A stretch of 53,134 nucleotides of DNA from JAJZIH01 sp021785265 (GTDB lineage Bacteria; Pseudomonadota; Gammaproteobacteria; JAKAQQ01): the NCBI GenBank assembly GCA_027338645.1, contig DAHWSH010000031.1, positions 1-53,134 of the forward strand. Direction: 5' to 3'. How positions within the stretch are numbered: the first letter of the stretch is position 1; each line of letters begins with the position of its first letter. The notes under the pieces were generated by a model that worked only from the letters and a program-made list of their open reading frames with translations, was not told the origin of the DNA and did no database searches. Shown piece after piece: positions 35,123 to 44,327 of the stretch. The position numbers and the translations under genes were made by a program.

Positions 35123-35325
35123 GGGATTGTCGAGGATATGGTGGCACTCGGACTCGCCGATCAGACACCTTCACCTTATGGGTCACTGCCAATTTTCACG
35201 GGCGGCCGGTGTCCGGAGTAGGCGAGTCGACCTCCGCGTACCTGCTTCTCCATCCGGGCAGTCGTTCCGACTGGCAGACCAAGTCCTGGCCCAAGGCCCG
35301 GTGGCGGGCCTTGATCGAGAACTTG
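35123..35325 (+). repeat. 203-bp direct repeat, truncated second copy of GT9 segment
   Basis: Near-identical to 33515-33718 in the same orientation, about 1.6 kb away. It has no start or promoter of its own and ends abruptly at 35325, where the YafQ-like toxin gene begins. High identity implies a recent event. Confidence 0.95.
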
Positions 35326-35602
35326 ACCCTAGTTCACTGTGCGACCCCAGCCGGACCAGTTGCAAAACCCCTTCGGTCTTTCGGTAGATCAGCACCAAAT
35401 CAGGCCTAAAGTGGCAATCCCGGTGGTCTCTCCAGTCGCCAGACAGTGGGTGATCGAGATATTTTTGGTCCAACAACCGGTCAGCAGCCAACGCCTCTAT
35501 CAATGCCACAAAATCTTCCTGAAGCGATTTTCGGTGTGGGCCTTTTGATTCCCTCTTCAGGTCACACTTGAACTGACTGGTTTGTTTAGTCGTCCGTATC
35601 AA
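35183..35602 (-). CDS. YafQ/RelE-type mRNA interferase toxin with foreign C-terminal tail
   Basis: The first 92 residues (MIRTTKQTSQFKCDLKRESKG, LSGDWRDHRDCHFRPDLVLIYRK, LQLVRLGSHSELG) match YafQ-type toxins, including the DHRDCHxxPD active-site region. The native stop after HSELG is lost; translation continues antisense through the duplicated glycosyltransferase piece for about 47 residues. The tail could block folding or activity. It overlaps the DinJ-type antitoxin gene by 17 bp. Confidence 0.75.
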   Translation of the reverse strand: MIRTTKQTSQFKCDLKRESKGPHRKSLQEDFVALIEALAADRLLDQKYLDHPLSGDWRDHRDCHFRPDLVLIYRKTEGVLQLVRLGSHSELGSSSRSRPATGPWARTWSASRNDCPDGEAGTRRSTRLLRTPAARENWQ

Positions 35603-35846
35603 GAACCGCTTGCAAATCCTGGAGCGTGACCGTCTCCAGTTGCCTATGTCGGGCTTCCTTCATGGCCGCTATAGTTTTCTCACTGGGCACCAATGGGTCA
35701 AAGGGTAATAGTTTTTCACGCGCCACACGGGTCAGCATCAGGCGAAACGCATCAGATACCGTCAACCCCATCGCCGCCAGCACAACAGTGGCTTCTTCCT
35801 TGATGTGCTCGTCGATCCTGGCACGTACTACCGCGTTTGCAGGCAT
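35586..35846 (-). CDS. RelB/DinJ-type antitoxin
   Basis: An 86-residue antitoxin: MPANAVVRARIDEHIKEEATVVLAAMGLTVSDAFRLMLTRVA is the RHH-type DNA-binding start of DinJ/RelB, and the C-terminal part should wrap the YafQ-type toxin. The ATG at 35846 is preferred because family members start here; the frame is open to 35906. It is transcribed first, as usual, and overlaps the toxin gene. Confidence 0.82.
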   Translation of the reverse strand: MPANAVVRARIDEHIKEEATVVLAAMGLTVSDAFRLMLTRVAREKLLPFDPLVPSEKTIAAMKEARHRQLETVTLQDLQAVLDTDD

Positions 35847-36018
35847 CTTTGACCCCTCCAGCATGTGAGCCACATTGTAGCGCATACTACTCCACCTGTC
35901 ATTCAATCAGTCGCCGCGGCAACATCTCGCCACCAACCGTTTTTGAGAGGCTCCGCATTATGAGGCCTTGGGACGGCTACTCTCCGGTTGCTGTACCGAC
36001 GATTTATGTGGAGTACAA

Positions 36019-36036
36019 TGTGGATTAGAATCCACA
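36019..36036. promoter_or_regulatory. palindromic operator before the RHH/MazF pair
   Basis: TGTGGATT-ag-AATCCACA has perfect 8-bp arms and lies 15 bp before the antitoxin ATG. A TACAAT just upstream and a TAATAT just downstream are candidate -10 elements. RHH antitoxins bind such palindromes to repress their own operon. Confidence 0.55.
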
Positions 36037-36051
36037 TCATAATATACAGCC

Positions 36052-36285
36052 ATGAGAACCATTCAGATGACGATTGACGATCGACTACTCAAGCTGGTCG
36101 ACAAAATGAGCCACGCAAGGAAGACGACGCGCTCGGCCTTCATCCGGCACGCCCTTGAAGCCGAGATTCGCCATCAGCACGTCCAAGACGAGGAGGTGCG
36201 TCACGCGCAGGGCTATGCCCGTCATCCGGTGGCCCCTGGGGAATTCGACGTCTGGCTGAACGAGCAGGATTGGGGCACTCGGTGA
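36052..36285 (+). CDS. RHH (CopG-like) antitoxin
   Basis: A 77-residue ribbon-helix-helix protein: MRTIQMTIDDRLLKLVDKMSHARKTTRSAFIRHALEAEI is the DNA-binding part, followed by a C-terminal toxin-binding tail ending FDVWLNEQDWG. It overlaps the MazF-like gene (GTGA), forming a toxin-antitoxin pair. The operator palindrome lies just upstream. Confidence 0.82.
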   Translation: MRTIQMTIDDRLLKLVDKMSHARKTTRSAFIRHALEAEIRHQHVQDEEVRHAQGYARHPVAPGEFDVWLNEQDWGTR

Positions 36286-36602
36286 ACCGAGGCGACATCT
36301 GCTGGTACACGTTCAGGACGCCCGACAAGAGGCGCCCCGTACTGATTCTCACCCGCGATTCTGCAATCACGGTCCTGAACTCCGTTACCATTGCGCCGAT
36401 CACATCGACGGTCCGAAGCATCCCGACCGAAGTGGTGCTGACCGAAGAAGACGGACTTCCCCACACCTGTGCGGCGAACTTCGACAACCTTCAGACCGTG
36501 CCCAAGGGCCAGATCGGCGATCGCATTACCCGATTGTCGCGGCATAAAATGAAGCACGCAACAGCGGCCATCTCATTTGCGCTTGCGCTGAGCGAAGATT
36601 GA
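36282..36602 (+). CDS. MazF/PemK-type endoribonuclease toxin
   Basis: A 106-residue toxin: RGDICWYTFRTPDKRRPVLILTR, PITSTVRSIPTEVVL and CAANFDNLQTVPKGQI match MazF/PemK interferases, with the conserved Arg and Thr of the active site in place. The GTG start overlaps the antitoxin stop. The module appears intact. Confidence 0.85.
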   Translation: MNRGDICWYTFRTPDKRRPVLILTRDSAITVLNSVTIAPITSTVRSIPTEVVLTEEDGLPHTCAANFDNLQTVPKGQIGDRITRLSRHKMKHATAAISFALALSED

Positions 36603-36606
36603 TTCC

Positions 36607-37089
36607 ATGCGCATCAGCCATTGCTTGATCATCGTAGTGCCCGTTGCTCTCCTCTGGTCTGCCGGCGCGGTCGCCCAGACTCATCACTTTTTCTGGACTT
36701 ACCAATGCACCATACCGGAGATGCATGTCATCAAAGTAGGCGATCAGCCGGGTCATGCCCTGGGCGTAGAACAGTTCAACTGCTCGTCGTTCCAACTTGA
36801 AACGGACAAGAGCAAGGCCAGTGTTTCGACGCTTACGTTCGATGCCTGGGGCCCGAAGGGACATGACAGCGGCTGGAATACCATCAACATGGAAAACGGC
36901 GACCGGGTGTCGCTGCACACCACGGCGTGTTCCCCATAAAGGACGAAAAGCCGGAGGTAGAGCAGGGAACGTTCGAACTCACCGACGGGACAGGCAAGCT
37001 CAAGGGCATAACGGGCAAAGCCAAGTACACCTGCAAGCCTGCGGGCGACAGCTTCGATTGCACTGCGACCGGTGAATATCACATGTAAT
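36607..37089 (+). pseudogene. small secreted protein, frameshifted
   Basis: An ATG at 36607 opens a signal peptide (residues 1-23, ending AVA/QT) and a domain with YQCTIPEMHVIKVGD and FDAWGPKGHDSGWNTINMENGDRVSLHTT. The frame then stops at 36939, but the next frame continues GVFPIKDEKPEVEQGTFELTDGTGKLKGITGKAKYTC...DCTATGEYHM to TAA at 37089. The whole looks like one protein of about 160 residues with one shift near 36925. The terminal half has an allene-oxide-cyclase-like GKLKGITGKAKY pattern. Function unknown. Confidence 0.55.
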
Positions 37090-37166
37090 GACCGTGTCGG
37101 TCGCGGATCGGGGGGAGCGCAAAACCCACAGACGAGCATGCCGCAGCAGTGCCACGTCTATTTGTA

Positions 37167-38156
37167 TTATTGGTGGAAAGGGAGGAACTCGAACCCTCGA
37201 CCCCGGCATTTTCGGGCTTTGGCGTTCTCACAAACCGCTCTCGCTTCGTCGTCGAGGGGCCTGCTCCAGCGTCCACTCGCAGCGGGGTTGGCCGCCCCCT
37301 TGCCGGCGGGTTTGAGCAGCATCGCCAGGCGTACGGTGGGGAGCCGATCCAGCAGCCCCGAGAGCCCTTCGGTGTCATGCAGCTCTCGTGACTGGAACTC
37401 GACCAGGCGACCGAGAAGCAGGACCAGCAGACAGCAGAAGGTGTGCACCCGGATCTTCTGGTCGGTCCAGTGATACTGTGGGCGCACCGCCATGTGCTCG
37501 TCGTCCTTGAGTTGCCGGAACGCCTCCTCGACTTCGCTCTGGCCACGATAGGCGATGAGGATCTGCTCGTCTGATCAGTCGTTCCGATCGGTGATGAGGA
37601 AGCGCTTTCCGTAGAGTTCATGGGCCAGCGCATCGGTCGCTGCGGTATCGAGCTGGTAGTGCAGCCGCTCGGGACCTGCTCGGGCGGGATCGTAGCCGAC
37701 CTTGAGCACACGGCTGATGTGCTGCCCCAAAAGGAGGGTTTGGATGTGCCGCTGCGCGGCATCGGCAGTGCGCGGCCCGGAGCACGGTTTGGCCAGCTGA
37801 ACTTTCCAGCGGTCGAGCTGCCGGATCGCTTTCTTCACCTGCTGTATCAGACCGCGGATCTGCCCCTGGCGTAGCGGCTCGCTGATAAACAGCAGCACCG
37901 TGCCGACCGACAGCCCCCGAGCCCTCCCGGGCACGTGCCGATCGATGATCCCGACCACCCCCAGCCGAGCTGCTGCCGCCCTCAACGCCGCCACATCCCC
38001 ATGCTGGAAGGAACGAATCCGCAGCTCCCTCTGAGGAGCCTCAAGCAGCCGATTCAGCAGCTCATCGGCGCTGCCCAGATACAGCACTGGCACCGGGCGC
38101 GGCTTTCCCCGCACGCGGCGCGACTCGACAATCCGCCAGTAAGTCCGGCCCGGCAA
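37167..38156 (-). pseudogene. IS1634-family transposase remnant
   Basis: Minus-strand codons start PGRTYWRIVESRRVRGKPRPVPVLYLGSADELL, the IS1634 N-terminus, and continue to GKRFLITDRND, a TGA at 37577-37575 (where a Trp would be expected), then SDEQILIAYRGQSEVEEAFRQLKDDEH and VRPQYHWTDQKIRVHTF. Total length is about 330 codons against roughly 550 for intact proteins; the central DDE part is deleted after SVGTVLLF. It is inactive. Confidence 0.7.
37171..37213 (-). other. tRNA 3'-end-like fragment with CCA
   Basis: Read on the minus strand, GAGGGTTCGAGTTCCTC forms a T arm and loop, followed by CCTTTCC-A-CCA as an acceptor 3' strand. The 5' half of a tRNA is not present upstream; instead the transposase remnant continues. 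Such 3'-end pieces are left as attachment sites at island borders. Amino-acid identity cannot be given. Confidence 0.4.
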
Positions 38157-38379
38157 CCTGATGTTTCTGCAGGCTGGCCATCGTGTTTTGTATAGACCAC
38201 AGCCACAAATCCGAGTTACTCCCCCATTGCACTCCGCAAATACTCCAATACAGGCTATTGCAATGGCGCCGTATCGGATCCATGTTTTGTCTATCCATAA
38301 CCGCGGACGGGCACACGGCCTCCACAGGCTGCAATTCTGCCTCGTCGCGATTCCCGGATCGTCGAAGGAAGCACGAGTG

Positions 38380-38724
38380 TCAGTAAACTCGCGCTAGTCG
38401 CTTTGAGGGCCGAACTTGCGGGATGGCCGATTCCCCAGCTTCCCAGATCCACTCCAGGTAGTGCCTCTGCGAGGTGACAAGGTGTTTGAGCGCGTCATCC
38501 GCGGGTCTGTATCCCGCTTTCGTGACACGGGAAATTTCCAGCATGTCCTTCGAGATCCGCAACGTTGTCGGGTTCTTCTGACCGGAACCAGCGCTGACCT
38601 GTACCCAGTGCACGAGTTTCTTGCCATGGCAAAGATTCGCCTCGGTGATTTGCTGATCGGTGATCTCAGGAGTGGTGTTGGGATCACGCCAGGTTCGGCG
38701 CGATCTTTCTGATTTCATGGTCAT
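38380..38724 (-). CDS. BrnA-like antitoxin
   Basis: A 114-residue protein. The segment DPNTTPEITDQQITEANLCHGKKLV followed by TTLRISKDMLEISRVTKAGYRPADDALKHLV has the layout of BrnA-type RHH antitoxins (acidic start, then the RHH with a degenerate 'GYQTRIN' analogue). It starts inside the end of the BrnT-like remnant, matching the overlapped brnT-brnA order. The match is diverged and the toxin is truncated, so it may be an orphan. Confidence 0.5.
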   Translation of the reverse strand: MTMKSERSRRTWRDPNTTPEITDQQITEANLCHGKKLVHWVQVSAGSGQKNPTTLRISKDMLEISRVTKAGYRPADDALKHLVTSQRHYLEWIWEAGESAIPQVRPSKRLARVY

Positions 38725-38869
38725 TGCGTTTCCTCATGGAGAGGATCCGCCGTGTCTTACCGCGCGGCGTCAAAACGGAGATGACGATGGGGCCGGTTTT
38801 GCTCTGGAGCGTGTCGTGGGGTAGGAGCTGCTCTTGAAGTCCACCTCGGGATTGCTGCGGGTAGCCCAA
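38684..38869 (-). pseudogene. BrnT-like toxin, C-terminal remnant
   Basis: The last 40 codons read GPIVISVLTPRGKTRRILSMRKRNDHEIRKI, matching the C-terminus of BrnT RNases (TPRG..RIISMRKAN). The upstream codons do not resemble BrnT, so the N-terminal half is lost. Its stop overlaps the start of the BrnA-like gene. Confidence 0.5.
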
Positions 38870-38904
38870 CTAGGGGGCGTCCTGTCCTTACAAAATTACC
38901 CACT

Positions 38905-39333
38905 TCATTCGCTAGCTGAGGTGGCATCCGCAGAGGCGATCTTTCCCCGATCCATCCGTTCAAGGATGGGGCAACACATCCCGGAACCCGTGCAAAGCGC
39001 GAGGAGGTGGCTAAGCTCCACGTACATCTGCTCGACTTCTCGCATTTTCACTTCAAGCTGGTCTCGCTTGCGTTGGGCAAGCTCCCGCACCGCGCGACTC
39101 GAACGCGTCGGGGAATCCCGCAGGTGCAACAATTTGCGGATGTCAGCAAGACTGAATCCAAGGGCCTGCGCCCGCTTGAGGAAGCGAAGCCGTCCTAAGT
39201 CTTCCTCGCGATAGATGCGGCGGCCAGCCGCGTTACGACCCGGGGGCGGGAACAGGTGCAGTTTCTCGTAATAACGCAACGTGTCAGGCGTGGTACCGAG
39301 TGTCTTCGCGGCGCTACCAATGCTTTGGCTCAT
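38905..39333 (-). CDS. MerR-family metal-responsive regulator
   Basis: A 142-residue regulator. The winged HTH (SIGSAAKTLGTTPDTLRYYEKLHLFPP) is followed by a dimer helix and a C-terminal metal loop with C114 and C120-C121 (CTGSGMCCPIL). S79 aligns with Ser77 of CueR, a position that is Ser in monovalent-ion (Cu, Ag, Au) sensors and Cys in divalent-ion sensors. The first-loop spacing is C-x5-C, unlike C-x7-C of CueR. It is divergent from the efflux operon and should act on the two 19-bp-spaced promoters at 39441 and 44328. Confidence 0.88.
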   Translation of the reverse strand: MSQSIGSAAKTLGTTPDTLRYYEKLHLFPPPGRNAAGRRIYREEDLGRLRFLKRAQALGFSLADIRKLLHLRDSPTRSSRAVRELAQRKRDQLEVKMREVEQMYVELSHLLALCTGSGMCCPILERMDRGKIASADATSASE

Positions 39334-39440
39334 GGCTGCATTGTCTCGAGGTCAATGAATGGAGAGAATGGTTTCAGGCTGTGGGTCTCAGACTCCGACA
39401 ACTGAAGTCTACGCCTAAAGTTAAGGTCCGTCGGAAGGGC

Positions 39441-39471
39441 TTGACATGGAGTGCACTCCAGGTTGTAGCCT
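39441..39471 (+). promoter_or_regulatory. MerR-type promoter/operator 1
   Basis: TTGACA (39441-39446), a 19-bp spacer containing the perfect palindrome TGGAGTGCACTCCA (39447-39460), and TAGCCT (39466-39471). The overlong spacer is the hallmark of promoters activated by DNA distortion by MerR proteins. The transcript should begin close to 39479, the likely start codon of the OMF gene. Confidence 0.85.
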
Positions 39472-39478
39472 GGCTACT

Positions 39479-41011
39479 ATGACGCATTCCACGAACTATT
39501 GTGCTGAACGAGACGGCTCTGGTGCACGCCGGATCAAATTCTCGAGAGCGTGCCGCCACGGGGGCGTTGCCGGGGCTTTGGCGGTGAGTGTATTGCTGTT
39601 GGCCGGCTGTGTCGTGGCCCCAAACTATCGAACCCCGGCCCCGTCGAAAAAACCGGCCTATCTGCGGTTTGCCCCGGCGCAGTGTCTGAATCCCGGTATG
39701 GACGAGCCCGCCCAGTGTCTCGTGCGTGGAAAGACGATCCCTCGATTCTGGTGGCGACTGTTCCATTCCAAGCCTCTCGACCGGATTGTGCGCATGGCGC
39801 TTTCGGGCAGTCCGACACTGGTTGCGGCAAGGGAAAGACTGGCCGCTGCCGAGGAGGCTATCCGCGCCGCAAGCGGTGGCTATTATCCGCAACTCGACGC
39901 CTTCGCATATGCAGAACGTGAAAAGGGACCGGCATTCGCCACGGGATTACTCCATCCACGCAACGTACCGACGTACGATCTGTATTCCGTGGGACCCACC
40001 GTATCGTTCGTGCCCGATGTGTTTGGGCTCACCACGCGGCAGGTGCAAGAGCAGTCGGCGTTGGCGGTACAGCAGGCTGATGAGGTCGAGGCGGCACAAC
40101 TTGCCGTGACGGGTAATGTCGTCACTCAGGTGTTCACCCTCGCGTTGCTCCGAGCACAGCTCGTTGCCATCAACGTTGTGGTTGCAGATGATGAGAAGAT
40201 TCTCGCTCTTGTACGCCAACGATATGCCTTGGGCAAAGTGGACGGTACTGCCGTGGCTCTGGCGCAGGCGAAGCTCGCGCGTGACCAAGTGCCGGTACCG
40301 CTTCTGAAACAGCGGATCTCTACCTCGACTGATGCGCTCACCGTGCTCGTGGGCAGATCGCCCGGTGAGTGGCAGCCACCACGAATCACCCTCGATGCGC
40401 TCACTTTACCGTCCGAACTACCGCTGAGCTTGCCCTCGGCGCTGGTGCGCCAGCGGCCGGACATCCAAGCTGCACAGGCGGAACTCCACGCGGCCGGCGC
40501 GGCGGTCGGTGTGGCGACGGCAAGGCTTTATCCGACCTTCACGCTCTCGGCCACGCTTGCGCCGACTGCGCTGACTCCCGCTGCGCTTTTTGACGGGCCG
40601 AACCTGGTCTGGAATCTGCTTTCTGGGATCACGGAGCCACTCTTTCACGGCGGTACGCTGCATGCCAAGAAGCGTGCGGCGATCGACCAGTTTCACGTCG
40701 CACTGGCCGTCTATCGACAGACCCTGCTCGAAGCGTTCCGGCAGGTTGCCAACACATTGCAGGCCCTTGCTCATGACAGCGAATACGCGCGCAACGAGCG
40801 GCGCGCGCTTGTTGCCACTCACCAGGCGTGGGTTCTTGAGCGCATCCGCTATGCAGCCGGCAAAGTGAACCTGTTGCAGCCGCTTGAGATACAGCGGCGC
40901 TACGAACTATCCCGGGTGAGCTATGTGCAGGCGCGCGCTGCGCGGTATCTCGACAGTGCGGAGCTGCTCGTTGCCCTCGGCGGCGGGTTTCAAGGCAAGA
41001 CGGTGAGGTGA
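39479..41011 (+). CDS. outer-membrane efflux lipoprotein (NodT/CusC type)
   Basis: A 510-residue TolC-like channel. A lipobox LLAG-C44 follows a basic, hydrophobic leader, so it is probably a lipoprotein. The two OEP repeats are seen, with VAPNYRTPAP, FWRLFHSKPLD-type start, LVGRSPGEW, LPSALVRQRPDIQAAQAELHAAGAAVGVATARLYPTF and the matching second half. An in-frame ATG at 39446 lies within the promoter spacer and is excluded, so ATG 39479 is used; this would give an almost leaderless mRNA. It overlaps the adaptor gene by 4 bp. Confidence 0.9.
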   Translation: MTHSTNYCAERDGSGARRIKFSRACRHGGVAGALAVSVLLLAGCVVAPNYRTPAPSKKPAYLRFAPAQCLNPGMDEPAQCLVRGKTIPRFWWRLFHSKPLDRIVRMALSGSPTLVAARERLAAAEEAIRAASGGYYPQLDAFAYAEREKGPAFATGLLHPRNVPTYDLYSVGPTVSFVPDVFGLTTRQVQEQSALAVQQADEVEAAQLAVTGNVVTQVFTLALLRAQLVAINVVVADDEKILALVRQRYALGKVDGTAVALAQAKLARDQVPVPLLKQRISTSTDALTVLVGRSPGEWQPPRITLDALTLPSELPLSLPSALVRQRPDIQAAQAELHAAGAAVGVATARLYPTFTLSATLAPTALTPAALFDGPNLVWNLLSGITEPLFHGGTLHAKKRAAIDQFHVALAVYRQTLLEAFRQVANTLQALAHDSEYARNERRALVATHQAWVLERIRYAAGKVNLLQPLEIQRRYELSRVSYVQARAARYLDSAELLVALGGGFQGKTVR

Positions 41012-42168
41012 GCGAGATGGCGATCGAATCCACCAAGCGACTTCGAGCCGAAGGTTCGGGACAGCTCTGGTTGTTGCGTGCCGGTATCGCAGTCGCGCTT
41101 GTTCTCCTGGTCGGGGTCATCCTTTTCAAGCCACCTGCCGTCCCGGTGGCCCAGGTCAGGCGCGGCAACCTCCCGGATGAGGTGGAAGGAACCGGTACCG
41201 TGACGGCGGATACACTCGCCAATATCGCTCCGGAGATTACCGGAAGGGTGGAGAGTGTCGCGGTGGATCAAGGAAATCTCGTGCACAAGGGGGAAATCAT
41301 CGCGATGCTGGACCAGACCACTTGGCACCGTCGGCTCGCCGCGGCCGAGGCGCGCCTTGCGGCCACCGAAGCCGAGGCAGCGGAGAGCCGGTGGGAGTGG
41401 GTACGCGAAAGGGGTCTCGTCAAGAGAGACGCCGTGAGCGAGCAGAACTATCACCGATACACTGAACGTCTGCAGATTGCTGATGCGGAAGTGCTGGCGG
41501 CGCGAGCTCAGGTCGGTTTGTTGCGGTACCAACTGTCATTGACGCGGATTCCGGTACTTTTTAGTGGCATCGTGGTACGGCGATGGGTCGTGCCAGGCGC
41601 ATCCGTAGTGCCTGGTGAAACGATGTTCACCGTGGCCGATACACGCCTGATTTATGTCCGTGCGCACATCGATCAGGACTTCAGCGGTCAGGTCAGGGCA
41701 GGTGAGATTGCAACGGTCATTCTCCGCGGCAGACAAAACCAGCCTTTGAAAGGAACGGTACTGCGGATCGATCCCGAGGCCGACGCCGCGACGGAGGAGA
41801 CGGTGGCTGAAGTCGCGTTCAAGATTCCGCCGGCGGATTTCCAGCTCGGTCAATGGGCCAACGTGTTCATCCGGGTTGCCACGGCGAAGAATGCGCTCTT
41901 GATTCCGGGGCAAGCCATTATATGGGTCGGCGGGCGATCGTTCGTGTTTGCCGTTGACCGGCACAACGTGGTCCATCGAGTGGCGGTGCACGTTCTTGCG
42001 CAGAGTCCGCGGTTGCCGCTGGTGGCGGTCGCGGGAGCACTGCGGACCCACGAGCGGGTGGCGTTCAGGCCCATGGGCCTCAAATCCGCGGAGCGAGTGT
42101 CGCCCTGCAAGCCAGACCAGTGTACCGCTGGACTGATGGGCGGGTCCGGCAGCGGAGGCAACCGGTGA
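41008..42168 (+). CDS. HlyD-type periplasmic adaptor
   Basis: A 386-residue membrane fusion protein. One N-terminal transmembrane helix (about 24-42) is followed by a lipoyl half (VAVDQGNLVHKGEIIAMLD), an alpha-hairpin (about 105-165), the second lipoyl half (IPVLFSGIVVRRWVVPGASVVPGETMFTVAD) and beta-barrel domains. The C-terminus carries CKPDQC, a possible metal-binding pair, then a Gly-rich end. The start is GTG at the OMF stop (GTGA) or ATG 41017. It connects the OMF with the ABC permease downstream. Confidence 0.9.
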   Translation: MSEMAIESTKRLRAEGSGQLWLLRAGIAVALVLLVGVILFKPPAVPVAQVRRGNLPDEVEGTGTVTADTLANIAPEITGRVESVAVDQGNLVHKGEIIAMLDQTTWHRRLAAAEARLAATEAEAAESRWEWVRERGLVKRDAVSEQNYHRYTERLQIADAEVLAARAQVGLLRYQLSLTRIPVLFSGIVVRRWVVPGASVVPGETMFTVADTRLIYVRAHIDQDFSGQVRAGEIATVILRGRQNQPLKGTVLRIDPEADAATEETVAEVAFKIPPADFQLGQWANVFIRVATAKNALLIPGQAIIWVGGRSFVFAVDRHNVVHRVAVHVLAQSPRLPLVAVAGALRTHERVAFRPMGLKSAERVSPCKPDQCTAGLMGGSGSGGNR

Positions 42169-43475
42169 ATCTCGCGTTTCGCGACATCCGCTACCACGGA
42201 TTCAAGTTCTTCAGCTCTACGCTGGGGGTCTCACTCCTCATCATGGTGGTGGTCACCATTGGCGGCATCATCCGGGGGGTGATTCTGGATTCCTCGACGC
42301 TGATCGAAAGTACCGGAGCCGAACTCTGGGTGGTACAGAAGAACGGCGCCCATCCCGGGGTCGGGACCTATGGCCCGTTCGTTGAGATCTCGCGCTTGCC
42401 GGAGTCGATCTATCACGCCATCTCGGTCATCCCAGGCGTCGCCGAGGCGGGTCCGATCGTCACAGCCTGGGAACATGTGCCGCAGATAATGCGTCCGACG
42501 CCACTGATGAAGTTTATGTACCTCAACGCGCTCCTCAACACCCAGACCATGGTCAAGCCCGGCTGGATGGCGGTGCCCCGCGTACGGTTTATCGTGGTGG
42601 GCTATGAGCCGGGCCGGATCGGAGGGCCACCCGTTATCGTTGCTGGTCGTGGCATTGAGGCGAGTCACTACGAAATCGTGGCCGACGTGAAAACGGGATT
42701 TCACGTGGGACAGCGGGTCAGGCTCGGCAACTTCGACTATACGGTCGTTGGACTGACCCGACACATGGTGGGTTTCACGGCCGACCCGGTGATCTACATG
42801 AGCCTGCGGGATGCCCAGAACTATCTCTTCCAGACTCAACCGGATCTGCTGCGCAGTGAACAGGCCGTCGCCCGGCAACACGCCGCACAGCTTGCCGCGA
42901 CTTCACCGCGGCTCATTCCCGCAGTGGTGGCCCATGACGAGGCGCGCTTGGCCAATACCTTGTACATCAATGCCATCGCCGTGAAACTCCGACCTGGAGC
43001 GAACGTGCAAGCCATCGCGGCACACATTCGACGCTGGGAGCACCTTGCGGTCTATACCGATGCGCAGGCGGTGAACATGCAGCTCATGGGCTCGAACCGA
43101 CTGATCTTGTTCCAGCTCGCGTTGTTCCGCGACATCCTGGTGCTGATCGCGGGTCTCGTCATCGGCATCATCATTTATAGCTTCACCCTTGACAAGGTGC
43201 ACGAGATCGCGATCCTGAAGCTTCTAGGAGCCCGCGGTGGTGTGGTGTACCGCATGATCCTGCAGGAAGCGCTCTTTATGGGAATCGTCAGCGCTCTTGT
43301 CGGCAGCGCCTTGGAACTCCTCAGCGAGCCCTATTACCCGCGCCGTGTGGTCGCTACGAGCGGTGACATCGTGCAGATGCTCGTTGCCATGAGTGTGGTG
43401 GCTGCGGTGGCGAGCATCCTGGCTGTGCGCCGAGCAATGCGCATTGACCCGCGCAGCGTACTCAGCACCAGGTGA
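42165..43475 (+). CDS. ABC permease (DevC/MacB-FtsX type)
   Basis: A 436-residue permease. One N-terminal transmembrane helix (about 17-36), a large periplasmic domain (about 40-320) and three C-terminal helices (about 325-430) make the four-helix type VII fold, with LDKVHEIAILKLLGARGGVVYRMILQEAL as the coupling segment and YYPRRVVATSGDIVQML. The GTG start overlaps the adaptor stop. This architecture moves substrates from periplasm or outer leaflet outward by mechanotransmission rather than pumping from the cytosol. Confidence 0.9.
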   Translation: MNLAFRDIRYHGFKFFSSTLGVSLLIMVVVTIGGIIRGVILDSSTLIESTGAELWVVQKNGAHPGVGTYGPFVEISRLPESIYHAISVIPGVAEAGPIVTAWEHVPQIMRPTPLMKFMYLNALLNTQTMVKPGWMAVPRVRFIVVGYEPGRIGGPPVIVAGRGIEASHYEIVADVKTGFHVGQRVRLGNFDYTVVGLTRHMVGFTADPVIYMSLRDAQNYLFQTQPDLLRSEQAVARQHAAQLAATSPRLIPAVVAHDEARLANTLYINAIAVKLRPGANVQAIAAHIRRWEHLAVYTDAQAVNMQLMGSNRLILFQLALFRDILVLIAGLVIGIIIYSFTLDKVHEIAILKLLGARGGVVYRMILQEALFMGIVSALVGSALELLSEPYYPRRVVATSGDIVQMLVAMSVVAAVASILAVRRAMRIDPRSVLSTR

Positions 43476-43482
43476 GACCCCG

Positions 43483-44274
<792 letters not shown>

Positions 44275-44327
44275 CGGGGCATCAAGGGCGATCAGTGGAG
44301 CTCGGGTCGACCCGGCGCCAGGGCGAC

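Noticed and set aside
39446..39478. Upstream in-frame ATG for the OMF gene
   Set aside because: It lies within the promoter between the -35 and -10 boxes, upstream of the predicted transcript start.
44302..44313. CGGGTCGACCCG palindrome after the ABC ATPase gene, considered as a terminator
   Set aside because: No T-run follows, and the MerR-type promoter starts 15 bp later; left as a chance palindrome.
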